This document shows positions 62,488 to 64,000 of a stretch of 64,000 nt of DNA, in pieces. The number at the start of each line of letters is the position of its first letter. Position 1 is the stretch's first letter. Where the stretch lies: NCBI RefSeq assembly GCF_023734095.1, contig NZ_AP024620.1, positions 1,732,501-1,796,500 on the forward strand. Reading direction: 5' to 3'. Under the pieces are notes generated by a model. The model saw nothing but the letters and a program-made list of their open reading frames with translations, searched no databases and was not told the DNA's origin. This DNA is from Moorella sp. Hama-1 (GTDB lineage Bacteria; Bacillota; DSM-521; Neomoorellales; Neomoorellaceae). The position numbers and the translations under genes are program-made.

Positions 62488-62535
62488 TTGACAGCGAAGT
62501 ATTTGCCTATTAAAATAGTAATATGCAACATATGT
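62488..62535 (+). promoter_or_regulatory. Promoter and CATATG operator (copy i)
   Basis: Plus strand TTGACA (62488-62493), 17-base spacer, TAAAAT (62511-62516), then ACATATGT (62528-62535) just after the expected start. Confidence 0.75.
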
Positions 62536-62572
62536 CCAATTTACCAATACCACTATAGGAGAGGCTGTTATT

Positions 62573-63334
62573 ATGCCCAAAATACTTATTACCGGACGGG
62601 GCGGCTGTGGCAAAAGTACACTTGTTACTCTGTTAACCCGTAGTTTAAATAAACGTGGTAACGTCCTGGTGCTAGATGCAGATGAATCAAATCTCGGTAT
62701 CTGTAATATGCTGGGACTGCAGCCGCCGGAAATGACTTTAATGGGTGTATTGGGGGGCAGATCAAAGATTAAGGTAAAGCTTTTAAGTTCCCCGGATGAA
62801 GAGAAAAGAGTGTTCGTGGATAATTTGACAATCGATAAACTACCGGAGGAATGTCTAGGTGGAAGGTGGCCGGTTCGTTACCTGCGTATCGGCAAAATTG
62901 AACGTAGCCTGGAAGGGTGCGCTTGCCCAATGGGGGCTGTGGCCCGTACTTTACTAAAAGAGCTTACAGTAGGGCCGGATGAATGGGTATTAATAGATAC
63001 CGAAGCCGGCGTTGAACACTTCGGGCGGGGGGTACCGCAAGGGGTAGATCGGGTGATAATAGTGGTCGATCCTTCCCAGGAAGCGCTTTTGCTTGCAATA
63101 AAAGCTCGAAAACTATGTGCTGACCTGAATAAGGACTATAAGGTTGTCATAAATAAGGCCGATGCCGCTGCCGCGGCTTACCTGCGCCAGGAGCTCGCTG
63201 CCAGAGGAATGGCCGTGGCAGTAACTATACCTTTTTTAAATAAAATCCAGCAAGCCAACATGCTGGGGGAAGCTCTGACGGCAAATATGGGCGGGAATGA
63301 AGTGGAGGCGTTGGTGAAAATGCTGGAGGAATAA
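62573..63334 (+). CDS. CooC-like P-loop ATPase with CXC motif (second copy)
   Basis: A 253-residue paralogue of 11951-12727: GRGGCGKST, EGCACPMGAVA, LIDTEAGVEHFGRG. Here a cysteine replaces the first serine of the Walker loop. GGAGAGG precedes the ATG. First gene of the plus-strand cassette. Confidence 0.8.
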   Translation: MPKILITGRGGCGKSTLVTLLTRSLNKRGNVLVLDADESNLGICNMLGLQPPEMTLMGVLGGRSKIKVKLLSSPDEEKRVFVDNLTIDKLPEECLGGRWPVRYLRIGKIERSLEGCACPMGAVARTLLKELTVGPDEWVLIDTEAGVEHFGRGVPQGVDRVIIVVDPSQEALLLAIKARKLCADLNKDYKVVINKADAAAAAYLRQELAARGMAVAVTIPFLNKIQQANMLGEALTANMGGNEVEALVKMLEE

Positions 63335-63359
63335 AGAGGAATAGAATGGAGGGACGTCG

Positions 63360-63569
63360 ATGTTGGTAGTAAGTATCGTTCAAGATAAATGCCGGCCGGA
63401 TGAATGTGAAAACGGTGTATGCACGGCGGTTGCTTCCTGCGCCTGGAAGGCGCTGGAACAAAGCCGGCCGTTTACCAGGCCGACTATTAATAGCAATACC
63501 TGCCTTGGATGTTTTCACTGTACTCTTTTTTGCCGGCATGAGGCTCTAATTGTATCTCCTTCCCGGTGA
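63360..63569 (+). CDS. Small ferredoxin-like 4Fe-4S protein (second copy)
   Basis: A 69-residue protein with the same two Cys groups as 11517-11717: KCRPDECENGVCTAV...C and CLGCFHCTLFC. GGAGGG precedes the ATG; the ATPase stop is 26 bases upstream. Confidence 0.78.
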   Translation: MLVVSIVQDKCRPDECENGVCTAVASCAWKALEQSRPFTRPTINSNTCLGCFHCTLFCRHEALIVSPSR

Positions 63570-63603
63570 TAAAAATGATTAATGATTAGGGGGAATATTT
63601 TTG

Positions 63604-64000
63604 ATGATCAAATATGATGTGATCATTATCGGTGGCGGTCCTGCGGGCATCAGCGCTACAAGGGTTTTTGGCCAGGCAAACTCGGGATTAAGGGTTGCCC
63701 TTATTAGGCCCGAGCCCCACAGTATAATTTACTGCGCTATGCCCTATGTAATCGAGGGTGAAATCCTGCTGGAAAAGACTTTTAAAGCAGATGCCCTGGT
63801 GACGGATAATGGTGTAGATTTAATTCGCGATAAGGCAATCGCAGTGGATTTTAAGACCAGGGAAATTACTTGCGCTTCGGGTAATAAATATAGTTACCAA
63901 AAACTGCTTATAGCTACCGGAGCACAACCGATCCTGCCTGATATCAAGGGAAGAGAATTGCGGGGTGTCATAACTTTTAAGACTGAAGGTGACTTATCTG
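63604..64000 (+). CDS. FAD-dependent disulfide oxidoreductase, partial (5' part)
   Basis: 132 codons before the window edge: GGGPAGISATRVFGQ and MIYCAMPYVIEGEI with the redox cysteine. It is closely similar to 12783-14126 and completes the second cassette in the order ATPase, ferredoxin, reductase. Confidence 0.85.
   Translation, partial: MIKYDVIIIGGGPAGISATRVFGQANSGLRVALIRPEPHSIIYCAMPYVIEGEILLEKTFKADALVTDNGVDLIRDKAIAVDFKTREITCASGNKYSYQKLLIATGAQPILPDIKGRELRGVITFKTEGDLS

Noticed and set aside
1-64000. tRNA, rRNA or CRISPR arrays
   Set aside because: No clover-leaf genes, rRNA cores or regularly spaced repeats were seen.

Overview
The window looks like part of the chromosome of an anaerobic, probably thermophilic Firmicute of the Clostridia, most like an acetogen of the Moorella type. 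This is inference from content: ECF transporters, heavy corrinoid and Mo/W handling, CooC-type ATPases, ferredoxins, a HydG fragment, SLH surface proteins and many radical SAM enzymes. No rRNA, tRNA or CRISPR array was seen. Nearly all genes lie on the minus strand, apart from one insertion sequence and the cassette at the right edge.

Layout. (1) 1-10.4 kb: one large minus-strand operon behind a cobalamin riboswitch (10173-10396). It encodes an S-layer-anchored protein with an alpha/alpha barrel and a transcobalamin-like DUF4430 domain, a separate DUF4430 protein, a separate barrel protein, an ECF importer (T, fused A-A', S) and CbiZ. Together these read as corrinoid capture at the surface, uptake and remodelling. 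(2) 10.4-27.2 kb: an accessory region with a small exported protein, a CooC-like ATPase/ferredoxin/FAD-reductase cassette, an iron operon (DtxR-type regulator, FeoA, FeoB), DUF364, MOSC, radical SAM and DUF4405 genes, a CoA-disulfide-reductase-like enzyme, a 1440-bp IS with 18-bp target duplications, a CstR-like sensor, HD-GYP, DUF2325 and a Cys-rich Feo-type mini-protein. Truncated gene copies are scattered throughout. (3) 27.2-30.7 kb: a ZnuABC-type metal importer with a methyltransferase. (4) 30.7-45.2 kb: Mo/W-type metal acquisition. One operon behind a Moco/Tuco-type riboswitch carries DUF364, a BtuCDF-type ABC importer, a SAM methyltransferase and an unusual radical SAM enzyme fused to a substrate-binding-protein-like domain. 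A second such riboswitch precedes a DUF364-like gene and ModABC. A third importer of the BtuCDF type follows an FmdE gene. (5) 45.4-61 kb: NifU-Fur, then a rearranged segment with a second methyltransferase/radical SAM-SBP pair behind a third Moco-type riboswitch, duplicated PPOX genes, ArsR, TauE, MOSC, PS decarboxylase, another S component, DUF1847, and second radical SAM and DUF364 copies. (6) 61-64 kb: an AbiEii-like toxin with a DUF6922 partner, then a second ATPase/ferredoxin/FAD-reductase cassette on the plus strand.

Two themes stand out. First, many operons start from near-consensus promoters whose -35 box is embedded in a TTGACATATGTT-like palindrome, suggesting one shared repressor, possibly of the ArsR/SmtB type. 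Second, the same families (DUF364, MOSC, COG0731-type radical SAM, DUF4405, FAD-disulfide reductase, CooC-like ATPase, PPOX) recur as intact copies and as short fragments joined to each other, so the region appears to grow by duplication, deletion and recombination.
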